64,000 nt of DNA from Pseudolabrys sp. (GCA_017849615.1 JAFIGS010000021.1:23545-87544), one strand, 5' to 3'; shown: positions 8,954 through 17,838, numbered from the stretch's first letter. The notes: generated from the letters alone by a model not told the origin. Numbers and translations: made by a program.

Positions 8954-9942
8954 ACCTGTCTTTCCGCTTATACGCTTTCGCGCTGACCGTGGTGGCCCTG
9001 TCGGGCTGCGCTTCGCAGGGCAAGCCGCCTCCGTCCATTTCGCTCGATGAGCCGGTGCAGGCACAGCCGCTGCCGGAGCCGCCTGCTCCAGTGGAAGTCG
9101 TCGCCATGCCCGAGCCGCTGGCGCTGCCAGCGCAGTTGAAGCCGCTGCACGAGTTGGACGCGGCCCCGGCTAAGCCGGAGCCGGCCGATGAGAAGGTGCG
9201 CGTTTCCCGTGCCAATGCCGAGGCGCGCATCGCGCCCACGCGCGAGGGCTACGTCAATGCGATTCAGGTGTGGCCCTTCACCGATGGTGCGCTCTACCAA
9301 GTCTATGCCGCGCCGGGACGCGTGACCGTGGTTTCCTTGCAGCCGGGCGAGGAACTAGTGACGGTCGCAGCCGGCGATACCGTGCGCTGGATCGTCGGTG
9401 ACACGTCCAGCGGCAGCGGCGACGCGATGCGCATCAATGTGCTGGTCAAGCCCATCCGCTCAGGCCTCAAGACGAATTTGGTCATCACCACCAGTCGCAG
9501 AACATACCTGCTGGAACTGACCTCGACGGAAAAGGCATGGATGGCGTCGGTGTCCTGGGACTACCCAAAAGACCGGATGTTGGCCTTGCAGCGCCAGTCG
9601 CAGGCGGCTAGCGCCGCCGCACCGGTCGATACCGGACTGTCGCTGGAGAAGATCCGCTTCCGATATTCCGTCTCAGGCAGCAATCCGCCGTGGAAGCCGC
9701 TGCGCGCCTTCGACGATGGCGAGAAGGTCTATATCCAGTTCCCGCCGGGAATCGCCCAAGGCGAGCTGCCACCGCTGTTCGTCATCGGCGCGCAGGGCGA
9801 CGGACAACTGGTGAATTACCGTTTTCGCTCGCCTTACTACATCGTGGATCGGCTGTTCGGCGCGGCCGAACTGCGCCTGGGCGGCGACAAGGGTGACGTG
9901 GTGCGTATCGAACGCACGGATGGCTTGGCGCGGAGGAACTGA
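8950..9942 (+). CDS. trbG: TrbG, conjugal transfer protein (VirB9 family)
   Basis: A 330-residue VirB9/TrbG protein, the outer-membrane-associated ring component of the channel. The signal peptide ends in a lipobox-like LSGC (Cys at about residue 20), so it may be lipidated. A Pro/Glu-rich linker (residues 30-80) precedes the VirB9 beta domain, which includes the PGRVTVVSLQPGE and RTYLLELTSTEKAWM segments. Start and stop sit 4 bases inside trbF and 2 bases before trbI respectively. Confidence 0.93.
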   Translation: MNLSFRLYAFALTVVALSGCASQGKPPPSISLDEPVQAQPLPEPPAPVEVVAMPEPLALPAQLKPLHELDAAPAKPEPADEKVRVSRANAEARIAPTREGYVNAIQVWPFTDGALYQVYAAPGRVTVVSLQPGEELVTVAAGDTVRWIVGDTSSGSGDAMRINVLVKPIRSGLKTNLVITTSRRTYLLELTSTEKAWMASVSWDYPKDRMLALQRQSQAASAAAPVDTGLSLEKIRFRYSVSGSNPPWKPLRAFDDGEKVYIQFPPGIAQGELPPLFVIGAQGDGQLVNYRFRSPYYIVDRLFGAAELRLGGDKGDVVRIERTDGLARRN

Positions 9943-9944
9943 CC

Positions 9945-11225
9945 ATGAGCCAGGACGACACTCCCGACCTCGCCACGCCGCATGCGGGCAAGGTGGCACC
10001 CGAGGCAGTTGCGCTGCGCGCCCAACCGCGCCCGGTCACGCGCCTGAACCGGCGCACGCTGGCCATCCTCGTCGGCGGTCTCTCGGTCGCTGTGCTCGGC
10101 GCGCTGATGTGGTCGCTGCAACCGCAGCGGCGCGGTGCAGGCGAGCAGACCGAGCTTTACAACGTCGATCGCGTCTCGAAGTCCGAAGGGTTGGACGCGC
10201 TGCCGGCGGACTACTCGAAGCTGCCGCCCCCCTTGGCGGCATCCGTGCCGGAGTTGGGGCCGCCGCTGCCAGGCGATCTTGGCCCGGCCATTGTGAAGTC
10301 GCAGCAGCCGGTGACGGCCGCCTACGCGGCCCCCGGCAACGACCCCAACGACGCGTTGCGCAAGGAAGCCGAAGCAGCAGCGGCATCGGCGGTGTTCTTC
10401 CGCTCTGGTTCGCAGAAGGCCGCGCCGGTGGCGCAGACACAGGTAGCCGCTGCGCCGGGCTTCACCGCCAATGCGGCCTTCGACCCGCTGGCGGCCGGGC
10501 CTGCGTCGACGGCGGCCCAGCCCGCCGACCCGACCGCCGTGCAGAACCGGCAAGACCAGAAAGAGGCATTCCAGAAAGCCGGAACCACGGAAGCCCGTGA
10601 TTCCGGCAACCTGACGCTGCCGGCGTCGCCGTATCAGGTCATGGCCGGAACGGTGGTCGCCGGGGCGCTGGTGACGGGCATCAAGTCGGACTTGCCGGGC
10701 GATGTGATCGCCACAGTGACGGAGCCGGTCTATGACACGGCTACCGGCAAGTTCCTGCTGATCCCGCAGGGGTCACGCATCCTGGGCAAATACAACAGCC
10801 AGGTCAGCTACGGGCAGAGCCGCGTGCAAGTGGTGTGGAACCGGATCATCCTGCCCGACACGTCTTCGCTCAAGCTCGACAACTTGGCCGGCACCGATCC
10901 GGCCGGCTACGCCGGCTTGGAAGATGATGTGGATTGGCATTGGGATCGCGTCTTTGCCGGTGCGGCACTGACGACGCTACTGGGCATCGGTGCCGAACTG
11001 GCTGCGCCGGAGAACCGGCAGGACGGTGATCGCGTCATCATCGCCGGCCGCGATAGCGCCCAGGACAGCATCAATCAGGTCGGTCAGGAGATGACCCGGC
11101 GCAACCTCAACATCCAGCCCACCTTGACGGAGCGCCCCGGCTTGCCGGTTCGCATCATCGTCAACCGCGATCTGGTGCTGCGGCCGTACCAGCCACTTTT
11201 CTTCAACAGGGGGACTTCGCGATGA
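9945..11225 (+). CDS. trbI: TrbI, conjugal transfer protein (VirB10 family)
   Basis: A 426-residue VirB10/TrbI protein that spans the periplasm and links inner and outer membranes. One membrane helix (about residues 40-58) follows a cytoplasmic tail. Then comes a long Pro/Ala/Gln linker and the C-terminal beta-barrel domain with PYQVMAGTVVAGALVTGI, LIPQGSRILGKYNS and the end LVLRPYQP. Length and motifs are typical. The stop overlaps the DUF2274 gene by 4 bases. Confidence 0.95.
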   Translation: MSQDDTPDLATPHAGKVAPEAVALRAQPRPVTRLNRRTLAILVGGLSVAVLGALMWSLQPQRRGAGEQTELYNVDRVSKSEGLDALPADYSKLPPPLAASVPELGPPLPGDLGPAIVKSQQPVTAAYAAPGNDPNDALRKEAEAAAASAVFFRSGSQKAAPVAQTQVAAAPGFTANAAFDPLAAGPASTAAQPADPTAVQNRQDQKEAFQKAGTTEARDSGNLTLPASPYQVMAGTVVAGALVTGIKSDLPGDVIATVTEPVYDTATGKFLLIPQGSRILGKYNSQVSYGQSRVQVVWNRIILPDTSSLKLDNLAGTDPAGYAGLEDDVDWHWDRVFAGAALTTLLGIGAELAAPENRQDGDRVIIAGRDSAQDSINQVGQEMTRRNLNIQPTLTERPGLPVRIIVNRDLVLRPYQPLFFNRGTSR

Positions 11226-11464
11226 CGACGCGCAAGCTACGGCTCGGGCCGCTGCCGAAAACGGAATCCACGAAGCTGACTTTTGCTTGCCCGGCCAGCC
11301 TGAAAGCCGACCTCGACCGCTACGCTACGCTGCACGCGCAGACCTACGGCGAGGCGGTCGATGCCACGGTGCTAATTCCGCACATGCTAGAAGCCTTCAT
11401 GGTCGGAGATCGGGGATTCAGGAAGGGAGGCGCGGGCAAGGCCGCGCCGCCGAAGCCAAGCTGA
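11222..11464 (+). CDS. DUF2274-family protein, last gene of the trb operon
   Basis: An 80-residue basic protein resembling the DUF2274 family, which commonly follows trbI in Tn4371-like and related transfer operons. The TKLTFACPASLKADLDRYATLHAQTYGE stretch (residues 18-45) has the strand-helix-helix look of an RHH-type DNA binder, so a regulatory role is possible. It overlaps trbI by 4 bases, is the last ORF of the operon and is followed by a strong terminator hairpin. No experimental function is known to me. Confidence 0.8.
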   Translation: MTTRKLRLGPLPKTESTKLTFACPASLKADLDRYATLHAQTYGEAVDATVLIPHMLEAFMVGDRGFRKGGAGKAAPPKPS

Positions 11465-11497
11465 TGATGCCGGTTTCCGCTGGCGGCCATCCCTCAA

Positions 11498-11526
11498 ACG
11501 CGCAGCCCAAGGCTGCGCGTTCTTCA
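11498..11526 (+). terminator. Rho-independent terminator ending the trb operon
   Basis: A perfect 10-bp stem (ACGCGCAGCC at 11498-11507 pairing with 11511-11520) with loop CAA, followed by the T-rich TCTTCATTCT. It lies 33 bases after the DUF2274 stop. Confidence 0.8.
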
Positions 11527-11752
11527 TTCTGGAGGACGGCGACCGATTGGGCTATGAAGACCAAACGCGGCTACCGCCTGCAGGCAACCGCCCCCGATGC
11601 AGCACGCTCGGGCTTTCTACCGCGAAGCTCCTATGTGGCTCCCAGCCCACAACGCCACAGCCCCGCAAGGCGGCCCGAAGTAGAGCCAAACCCGCACCCC
11701 ATATAGACTTCCGGCCATCAGGCTGATTTCAACAATCGCTTGACTGCGGACA
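11527..11752. other. Non-coding right end of the conjugative element
   Basis: About 226 bases between the operon terminator and the putative attachment site. I see no convincing ORF. The sequence reads as the terminal non-coding segment of the element and may hold integrase or excisionase binding sites that cannot be recognised by eye. Confidence 0.5.
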
Positions 11753-11760
11753 TTTTTTAT
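11753..11760. other. Putative attR core of a Tn4371-type element
   Basis: TTTTTTAT lies between the end of the trb region and the chromosomal glutathione S-transferase gene. From memory, Tn4371-type elements use an 8-bp attachment site TTTTTCAT or a one-base variant, with trbI near the right end. The match here differs at one position from that motif. The matching attL copy would be outside the window, so this is an inference from position and motif. Confidence 0.5.
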
Positions 11761-11785
11761 GCGCGAATGGATGCGCCGCGAACAC

Positions 11786-12394
11786 TCAGCCCGGCGGTCG
11801 TGTCTTGGCGAAGGCCGGCACGCGCGCGGCGAACTGATCCAGCCACGCCACCAACTTGGGATGATCTTTGCGCCAGCCGCCGGCGAGACGAAGATCGAGA
11901 TAGCCGAGCGCGCAGGCGAGCGCGATCTGGCCGACATCGGGCACGGCAGCGAGCGCCGGCGGCGATGCCTCGAGCACGGCCAAAGCGCGGCTGATCTTGC
12001 CTTGCTGCCGATCGATCCAGCTTTGCAGCCGCATCGGCGGCTCGCGGAAGCGACCTTCGTAGACGATGGAGAGCGCCGCATCGAGAATGCCGTCGCACAG
12101 AGCCTGCAGGCGCAGCGCGGCGAAGCGCGCTTCCGGAGCTGCCGGCAAAACGCGACCGCCCCCGGCGAGATGATCGAAATATTCGACGATCACGCGCGAG
12201 TCGAACAAGGTCGTGCCGTCCTCGAGAATCAGCGTCGGAATCTTGCCGAGCGCGTTCTGCGCGAGAAACCCGGGCTCCGGCGCGATCGTCTCGGCATCCT
12301 GCAGGGTGATGCTGTCGGCCAGGCCGAGCACCTCGGCGGCGATCTTCACCTTGCGGACGAAAGGCGACGCGGGGCTGTGACGCAGGATCATCAT
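11786..12394 (-). CDS. Glutathione S-transferase family protein
   Basis: A 202-residue GST. The N-terminal thioredoxin-like domain starts with ILRHSPASPFVRKV, whose Ser is in the usual position for glutathione activation. The GKIPTLILEDG segment has the cis-Pro and the DSRVIVEYFD segment is the glutathione-contact motif. A helical C-terminal domain follows. The in-frame TTG further upstream is rejected in favour of the ATG at 12394. The stop lies only 25 bases from the putative element junction, so insertion left the gene intact. Substrate is unknown. Confidence 0.9.
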   Translation of the reverse strand: MMILRHSPASPFVRKVKIAAEVLGLADSITLQDAETIAPEPGFLAQNALGKIPTLILEDGTTLFDSRVIVEYFDHLAGGGRVLPAAPEARFAALRLQALCDGILDAALSIVYEGRFREPPMRLQSWIDRQQGKISRALAVLEASPPALAAVPDVGQIALACALGYLDLRLAGGWRKDHPKLVAWLDQFAARVPAFAKTRPPG

Positions 12395-12540
12395 GGGCAA
12401 ATTCCAGTGCTCGCGCGGGCCTCATGGGCCCGCGCCGGTGACGACAAAAGGCTCCGGGATGGCGCGCGCCGACGGCACGCGCTCCCCCAAGGCTTTTGCA
12501 CACGGACGCGCCGCTCTCGCAAGCGCGTCGTCGCGTTCTG

Positions 12541-12753
12541 TCAGCTAACGACCAGATTGACGGCCTTCGGCCCCTTGCCCTTCTTGTCGGGCTCGACGTC
12601 GAACGAGATCTTCTGACCTTCATTCAGCGTCTTCAAACCTGCCTGCTCCACGGCGGTGATGTGCACGAACACATCGCGTGCGCCGTCGTCCGGTTTGATA
12701 AAGCCGTAGCCCCGCTCGGTGTTGAAAAACTTCACAACGCCAGTTTGCGCCAT
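12541..12753 (-). CDS. cspA: Cold-shock domain protein (CspA family)
   Basis: A 70-residue single cold-shock domain that binds single-stranded RNA or DNA. RNP1 appears as RGYGFI at residues 14-19 and RNP2 as DVFVHI at 28-33. The VKFFNTERGYGFI start is classic. Length fits CspA-type proteins, which act as RNA chaperones. It stands alone with ~220 bases upstream, where a 5' UTR with regulatory structure would be expected, though none is obvious by eye. Which of the organism's several Csp paralogues this is cannot be told. Confidence 0.93.
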   Translation of the reverse strand: MAQTGVVKFFNTERGYGFIKPDDGARDVFVHITAVEQAGLKTLNEGQKISFDVEPDKKGKGPKAVNLVVS

Positions 12754-12973
12754 TTCAGTCGATCCTCCCCACGATCGCCGGCCCCACGCACGGCGAGTGA
12801 CACGGCTTTCAGAAACGGGGAAAGCATCGGCCTCTTGAGGGGCCTCAGTTTAATCCGCCGGCCCCCCTGAAGGAGCAGAACGCCATTGCCAGTTCCCGAA
12901 CTACACACCAAGTGCGGGCGTCGGGAAAGGGGTCTTGTATGCTGCTAAAGTCTCGGGAGGCGGGTTGTGGTCA

Positions 12974-13840
12974 TTAATTCTCGCCGGACAGCCAGTCCAG
13001 CCGGTAGCTGCCGTTGTTTATTTCGCGTCCCAGTAATCGGGCGAGGACCGGCAGCAGCACCTTGAGCTCGGCTTCGAGCGTCCAGGGCGGGTTGACCAGG
13101 ATAAGCCCCGAGCCGTTGAGCCGGCTCTGGTCGCTGACCGCCGACACCAGATGCTCGGCGCGCAGCACCTTCGCGATCCCCAGCTTGCGCACCCGCTTGG
13201 CCAGGGCATCGGCTTCGCCGCGCCCCTTAATCGGGTACCACAGTGCATAGATCCCGGTGGCCCATTTGCGATGCGCGATGCCGAGCAGGTGCGACAGGCG
13301 GTGGAAGTCGGCCTCTTCCTCGAACGGCGGATCGACCAGCACCAGACCGCGCCGCTCCGGCGGCGGCACATAGGCGCCGAGCGCCGTCCACCCGTCGATG
13401 GCAATCGTCTTGATGCGGCCGTCATTGTCGAGGTGGCGGACAAGCTGGCGGACGGCGGCGGGCTCGAGCTCGCAGGCGATCAGCTTGTCCTGCGGTCGCA
13501 GAAAAGCGCGCGCCACCGCCGGCGAGCCGGGATAAACCTTGATCTGGCCGCGTTCGTTCAGTGCGCCGATAACGTCGAAATAGGGCTTCAATAGCGCGGC
13601 CGCATCCGCAGGAATGTGACCGGTATCGGCTGCCGCCATCAGCCGGCCGATACCGGCGGACCACTCGCCGCCGCGCCGCGCCTCGCTGGTTGTCAGGTCA
13701 TACAGCCCCTCCCCCGCATGCGTATCGATCACGCGAAAAGCCGCCGGTTTTTCGCGGAGATAGTTGAGGATGCGGCACAGGACGACGTGCTTGAAGACAT
13801 CGGCGAAGTTGCCGGCATGAAAGGCGTGGCGATAGTTCAT
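12974..13840 (-). CDS. rlmJ: 23S rRNA (adenine-2030-N6)-methyltransferase RlmJ
   Basis: A 288-residue SAM-dependent methyltransferase that modifies A2030 of 23S rRNA. The N-terminal MNYRHAFHAGNFADVFKH motif is diagnostic of RlmJ (YhiR family), and the catalytic DPPFEE motif is at about residue 165, equivalent to the (D/N)PP(Y/F) of N6-adenine methyltransferases. I start at the ATG of MNYRHAF, rejecting a 12-residue upstream extension. Length is close to the E. coli protein (280). Confidence 0.93.
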   Translation of the reverse strand: MNYRHAFHAGNFADVFKHVVLCRILNYLREKPAAFRVIDTHAGEGLYDLTTSEARRGGEWSAGIGRLMAAADTGHIPADAAALLKPYFDVIGALNERGQIKVYPGSPAVARAFLRPQDKLIACELEPAAVRQLVRHLDNDGRIKTIAIDGWTALGAYVPPPERRGLVLVDPPFEEEADFHRLSHLLGIAHRKWATGIYALWYPIKGRGEADALAKRVRKLGIAKVLRAEHLVSAVSDQSRLNGSGLILVNPPWTLEAELKVLLPVLARLLGREINNGSYRLDWLSGEN

Positions 13841-13872
13841 GACTGGCCGCTTAGGGCAAAACGATCGAAGCT

Positions 13873-14214
13873 TCAACGCCGGTCACGTCGCAGACCGAAT
13901 TCCCGGCGCGGCGGCACGTAGCGCGGCGGCGGCTCGGAGCGGCGGAACAGTTGCTGCATGGCATGGCGCAATGTCGCGATCAGACGCTGCGTGGACATGG
14001 CCATCTGTGCCTGCGGCGGCAACAGCGTTGCCATCAATCGACCGCATAGAATCACGATCAGTTTCGCCGATACCCAGAACACCGCCATCATGCCGGCCAG
14101 GTGCAGGCCAGGCGACAACGCCGGCACCGCCGATCCGGCCGCCGGCCAAACCGCGAGATAAGTGAGGCCGACGAACCAGACGGCAAAGGAGATGTGGTTC
14201 CTGACGCGGTCCAT
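13873..14214 (-). CDS. Conserved hypothetical membrane protein
   Basis: A 113-residue protein, starting MDRVRNHISF, with two hydrophobic helices (about residues 7-24 and 36-58). A basic Arg/Pro-rich cytoplasmic tail follows (RRSEPPPRYVPPRREF). It lies 32 bases upstream of rlmJ on the same strand and may be co-transcribed with it. I recognise no domain. An overlapping plus-strand ORF lacks these coherent features, so I prefer this one. Confidence 0.55.
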   Translation of the reverse strand: MDRVRNHISFAVWFVGLTYLAVWPAAGSAVPALSPGLHLAGMMAVFWVSAKLIVILCGRLMATLLPPQAQMAMSTQRLIATLRHAMQQLFRRSEPPPRYVPPRREFGLRRDRR

Positions 14215-14390
14215 GAATAGCCCAGGCATCCGGCGCAAGCGCGCTCGCGGCGCTGGCACAAAATCGCGCCGGTGACGGGGCCATGTAAAGCGTCACGACC
14301 TCGCCGACGGCGCCTTCTCCGCATTCGCAGCAGTTCAGCCTTAGCGTCCGCTTAATGCGATCGCAGAGACGCCGCACGAATAAACAGGCG

Positions 14391-15149
14391 TTATCGGCCA
14401 CCTCGAATGGCGGGCATCGCAACCTTGTCGCGGCGGCATGCACGACGCGCCGTTTCGGGACAATCGTGAAAGGTAAAATCCCTCGACATGCAGACGCGCA
14501 CTTCGCTCAGACGCTTGCTGTCGCAGGTGACCGCGATCTGCTGCTGCGTCAAACCCGGATTCGCCTTGAGGAACGCCGCCGCCACGTCGCCTGGCGACAC
14601 CATGATGGGCTTGTCGTGGTCCAGATAGGTTTCGGGAATCTTCACCGCCGCGCGCGCCTTGCGCACAGTCTCGAAATAGGCATTCGGCGAAAGGCCGGAG
14701 CAGGTGCCGTGCTTGTCCCATTCGTGATAGACGAGGCGCGGGCTTGGCATCAGATCGAGCATCGCCCCGACAATGGCGCGGTTGAGCCGCGGCGCCGGCA
14801 CCTTGCAATATTCGGGAAAGCCCCGGTCGTATTGCGGCCACAGCCCATGAACGACGAAGGCAAACGGGCGGCCTTCGCATTGAACGTCGGCGTTGCGCCG
14901 GCCGCCGCGTTCGGCCGAGGCCTCGCAATAGGACGGCGACCACGACAGCGACAGCACGTAAAAATCAAACTGTCCCGGCGCATTCTGCCGGCGATCTTGC
15001 TGCGCCCTTGCATCCTGGGCGAATGCGACGACAGCAAAAAGAAACACGAAACAGCCTGTGACCGCGCCGGCGCGAGCGCCTTTGGCTAGCCACTTCAGCG
15101 CGGGGGCTGAACGTCCGGCATATTCGCACCACCCCATGAAAGCTCCCAT
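14391..15149 (-). CDS. Secreted ribonuclease T2 family protein
   Basis: A 252-residue exported RNase of the T2 family. A hydrophobic signal (TGCFVFLFAVVAFAQDARA) ends near residue 49. The two catalytic segments are both intact: CAS1 FVVHGLWPQY (about residues 97-106) and CAS2 HEWDKHGTC (about 142-150), with the catalytic histidines and the Glu-Lys pair. Several Cys residues suggest disulfides. T2 enzymes cleave single-stranded RNA through a 2',3'-cyclic intermediate, here probably in the periplasm or outside the cell. The exact start is uncertain because the N-terminus before the hydrophobic core is long. Confidence 0.93.
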   Translation of the reverse strand: MGAFMGWCEYAGRSAPALKWLAKGARAGAVTGCFVFLFAVVAFAQDARAQQDRRQNAPGQFDFYVLSLSWSPSYCEASAERGGRRNADVQCEGRPFAFVVHGLWPQYDRGFPEYCKVPAPRLNRAIVGAMLDLMPSPRLVYHEWDKHGTCSGLSPNAYFETVRKARAAVKIPETYLDHDKPIMVSPGDVAAAFLKANPGLTQQQIAVTCDSKRLSEVRVCMSRDFTFHDCPETARRACRRDKVAMPAIRGGR

Positions 15150-15279
15150 CAGAACAAATCCGGAATTGATTTACACCAAGGGTTCCGCGACCCTAGCGCA
15201 GGCGCGAGAACAAATCAAGAACATTGCCGGCAGGTAAACCTGGCCGGGTAGTTGGAAAGATCAAAAGCAGGGTTGGCCC

Positions 15280-15747
15280 TCAGGGCCGCGCCATCTTGCA
15301 GGCCGGGCTATAGGCCATGCTCTGGTCGAAACCGGCGACACAGAAAGTGACGCCCCAGGTGGCGCCGATCATTCCACCGCCTTCCGTGATGAAATAACTC
15401 ACCAGATGTTTGCGGCCGGTCGAAACGTCGGCCACCGCCGTGCAGAAACGGCGCGGTACGGTGCCTTTGGCCCAAGGGCTGTAAGCAATCTGGCGGACCT
15501 TTTCATAACCGAGGATCTGGACATTGGTGTTCCAGAACCGGGCCTGCGTGCTTTCAAAGCGGCTGGTGATTTCGCCCAAGGCAGCCTCGCACGGCGGCAC
15601 GTCCCCGTCGTAGTTCGGCCCTGACAGGTAAATGCCCTTCTCGATCCAGCCCGCAGCGCGAGCCGTACCCGGCTGAGCAGCCCAAGCCATGACGATCGCC
15701 GCCGCCGCGACCGATGCCAACCGTGCAATCCTGATGAAGCAAAGCAT
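15280..15747 (-). CDS. Hypothetical exported protein
   Basis: A 155-residue protein with a signal peptide (IARLASVAAAAIVMAWAA, cleaved near TARA) and four Cys residues in the mature part, suggesting a disulfide-stabilised periplasmic domain. I chose the ATG at 15747 that places the signal at the N-terminus; the same frame is open for 116 more codons upstream, but that part looks non-coding. No family is recognised. Neighbours give no functional hint. Confidence 0.65.
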   Translation of the reverse strand: MLCFIRIARLASVAAAAIVMAWAAQPGTARAAGWIEKGIYLSGPNYDGDVPPCEAALGEITSRFESTQARFWNTNVQILGYEKVRQIAYSPWAKGTVPRRFCTAVADVSTGRKHLVSYFITEGGGMIGATWGVTFCVAGFDQSMAYSPACKMARP

Positions 15748-16231
15748 GAACCGAACTCCCGCTGTCGCCGCTATTCTATCCCAGCCCCTGCGCCATCGGA
15801 AGCGCGCAAAGAGCACACCGTTTCGCCATTGCACCGAGTCAGGCCGTTTTTCGCGATCGATGCCCACAGATTTGCGCTCGCCTGCCCGAGTTGACCACAG
15901 ATTCGGTGAGCCCAGGACTCGTGACTCGGCTTGCATCGCCGCATTATCCGCCGCGCACGAACCTGAGTCGCGTTCCTGGATTCGTTGCGATTGGGGCCGG
16001 CACCTGCGTCGGCCGAAGCGTTTTGTCATCGGCCTTTGGTGCTGCCCTGTATTGGTGGGCGTTAAGCGTTGAGGAGTGGCGTCGCGTGGCTGCATGCGGC
16101 TGCGTAGCGTGTGCTTGTCAGCATCGCGTTGTCTGCGTTCGCGTAAAGTTGTGTTTGTATCGTTGCGGGGCTGGCTGTCGGCGAGAAGCGCCGGCAGCCA
16201 CGCCGGCTCTTTTCAGAAGAAATTTCTGCCG
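15748..16231. other. Intergenic stretch without a convincing gene
   Basis: About 480 bases between an exported-protein gene and rsmE, both leftward. Open frames exist on both strands but none has a credible start, ribosome site or recognisable product. Short TGCG/GCGT-rich iterations occur around 16080-16160. Nothing else is seen. Confidence 0.5.
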
Positions 16232-17008
16232 TCACGAACGCCAGTTGCCGAGCACGGCCTGCGCCAAAGTCAGCGCGGCGACCGCTGCCGTGTCGGCGCG
16301 CAGGATCAATGGTCCAAGCGACAGCCGCACGACGTTCGGACGCTGCATCAGCAGTGCGCGCTCATCTTTGGAAAAACCGCCTTCGGGGCCGATCAGCACC
16401 GCGATTGGCATGGGCGCCACCGCCACGTCCGACAACAGCGCGCCCGGCAGGGGCCGCGCGCGGGTCAAAGCCTCGATCGGATCGGAAACATCGGCATCCT
16501 CATCGCAGAAGATCAGCAGCCGGGCGGGATCGTACGACACGATCGTCTTGAGCTGCGCCGGCTCGGCGACCTCGGCGATGTTGAGGACCCCGCATTGCTG
16601 CGCTGCCTCGACGACATTGGCGCGCATGCGCTCGGTGTTGATGCGGGTGACTTGTGTGTGCTGGGTCAGCACCGGGCGCAACCGCGAGACGCCGAGTTCG
16701 ACAGCCTTCTGCACCATGTAGTCGAGCCGGGCATGCTTCAGCGGCGCAAACAGGAAGTCGAGATCGGTGGCGTCGGGCTGCGGCCGCAATTGCCGCTCGA
16801 GCCTGGCGGCGAGACGCTTGGTCGAGCCCGTCAGCTCGGCACCCCACTCGCCGTCGCGGCCGTTGAACAAAAGCACAGCGTCGCCCGCGGACAATCTCAG
16901 GACGTTGCCGAGATGATTCGCCTGGTCGCGATCGAGGGGAACCTCGGCGCCGACGGCGAGCGGCACATCGAGATAAACACGCGGCGTGCGAAAATCGTAG
17001 AGAGGCAT
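16232..17008 (-). CDS. rsmE: 16S rRNA (uracil-1498-N3)-methyltransferase RsmE
   Basis: A 258-residue SPOUT methyltransferase that modifies U1498 of 16S rRNA. The N-terminal PUA-like domain (residues 1-70) contains ANHLGNVLRLSAGD. The C-terminal knot carries LIGPEGGFSKDE (about residues 202-213) and LSLGPLILRADTAA, the SAM-binding trefoil loops. Length matches the family. It is a monocistronic leftward gene, divergent from the Pro/Ala-rich exported protein and ubiA. Confidence 0.95.
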   Translation of the reverse strand: MPLYDFRTPRVYLDVPLAVGAEVPLDRDQANHLGNVLRLSAGDAVLLFNGRDGEWGAELTGSTKRLAARLERQLRPQPDATDLDFLFAPLKHARLDYMVQKAVELGVSRLRPVLTQHTQVTRINTERMRANVVEAAQQCGVLNIAEVAEPAQLKTIVSYDPARLLIFCDEDADVSDPIEALTRARPLPGALLSDVAVAPMPIAVLIGPEGGFSKDERALLMQRPNVVRLSLGPLILRADTAAVAALTLAQAVLGNWRS

Positions 17009-17163
17009 GATTCCGGTCGGCTCCGGCTCGGTTTCGGGGGCGTCGGAGCACGCCGGCGGGGCGTCGATTTAGCGCAAAATGCCGCCTTCCCGACGTATTC
17101 GACAGGTTGTTATAAGCTTTGAAACGCCTCGCTGCCTAATCCTGCGGGCCGGGAAAGGATCCG

Positions 17164-17838
17164 ATGACCATGAGCCGCCGGGCTCTCACAATTGCCACTT
17201 GCCTCGCTCCGCTGGTCGTCAATGCGCCGGCGATGGCGCAGGGCGCATGGCCGGCGCCGTCTCAGACGCAGGGACAGGCGGCCCAGCCCCCCCAGCAGGC
17301 CCCCGCCGGCGCCTGGCCCGCGCCGAATGCGGCGCAATCGGCTCCCCAAGGCGCCTGGCCGGCGCCGCAGGCCTCGCAAGGCGCGGCGCCGCAGCAATTT
17401 GTGCCGCCGCCCGGTTTCGGGCCCATGGGCGCCCAGCAACAGCAGGAGCCGCCCTGCCTGAAGGATTTCGTCAAGCTGCGCACCGAGGCGGAAAAAAAGC
17501 GCGGCGCGATCGAGCAAGCTGGCAAGAAGAAGGTCGGTCCGGCTGTCGCCTGCCGCCTGTTCAACGATTATTCCGCCTCCGAGGTTAAGCTCATCAAGTT
17601 CGTTTCGGACAACGCCGACAAGTGCGGCATGCCGAAGGAACTGCTCGAGAACCTGAACAAGGGTCACGCCCAGACGACACAGATCCGCACGCGGGTTTGT
17701 GAAGTGGCGGCTGCTCCGCCGCGGCCGGCCGGTCCGAGCCTGAGCGACGCCCTGAGCGCTCCCGTTCCGGACTCCTCGAACGTGAAGCGCGGCCACGGCA
17801 CCTTCGACACGCTGAGCGGTTCGCCGCTGACGCGATGA
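17164..17838 (+). CDS. Conserved exported Pro/Ala/Gln-rich protein upstream of UbiA
   Basis: A 224-residue protein with a signal peptide (about residues 1-25, ending APAMAQ). A low-complexity Trp-Pro-Ala/Gln region with GAWPAP-type repeats covers ~25-100. A compact helical domain (~100-190) contains PPCLKDFVKLRTEAEKK and paired cysteines. Its stop overlaps the ubiA start by 4 bases, so the two are co-translated. No function is known; the helical domain with four Cys looks periplasmic. An alternative start three codons later (MSRRAL) is also possible. Confidence 0.75.
   Translation: MTMSRRALTIATCLAPLVVNAPAMAQGAWPAPSQTQGQAAQPPQQAPAGAWPAPNAAQSAPQGAWPAPQASQGAAPQQFVPPPGFGPMGAQQQQEPPCLKDFVKLRTEAEKKRGAIEQAGKKKVGPAVACRLFNDYSASEVKLIKFVSDNADKCGMPKELLENLNKGHAQTTQIRTRVCEVAAAPPRPAGPSLSDALSAPVPDSSNVKRGHGTFDTLSGSPLTR

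Noticed and set aside
13958-14161. Plus-strand frame opposite the two-helix membrane protein gene
   Set aside because: No coherent fold or start context; the minus-strand frame has clear membrane helices.
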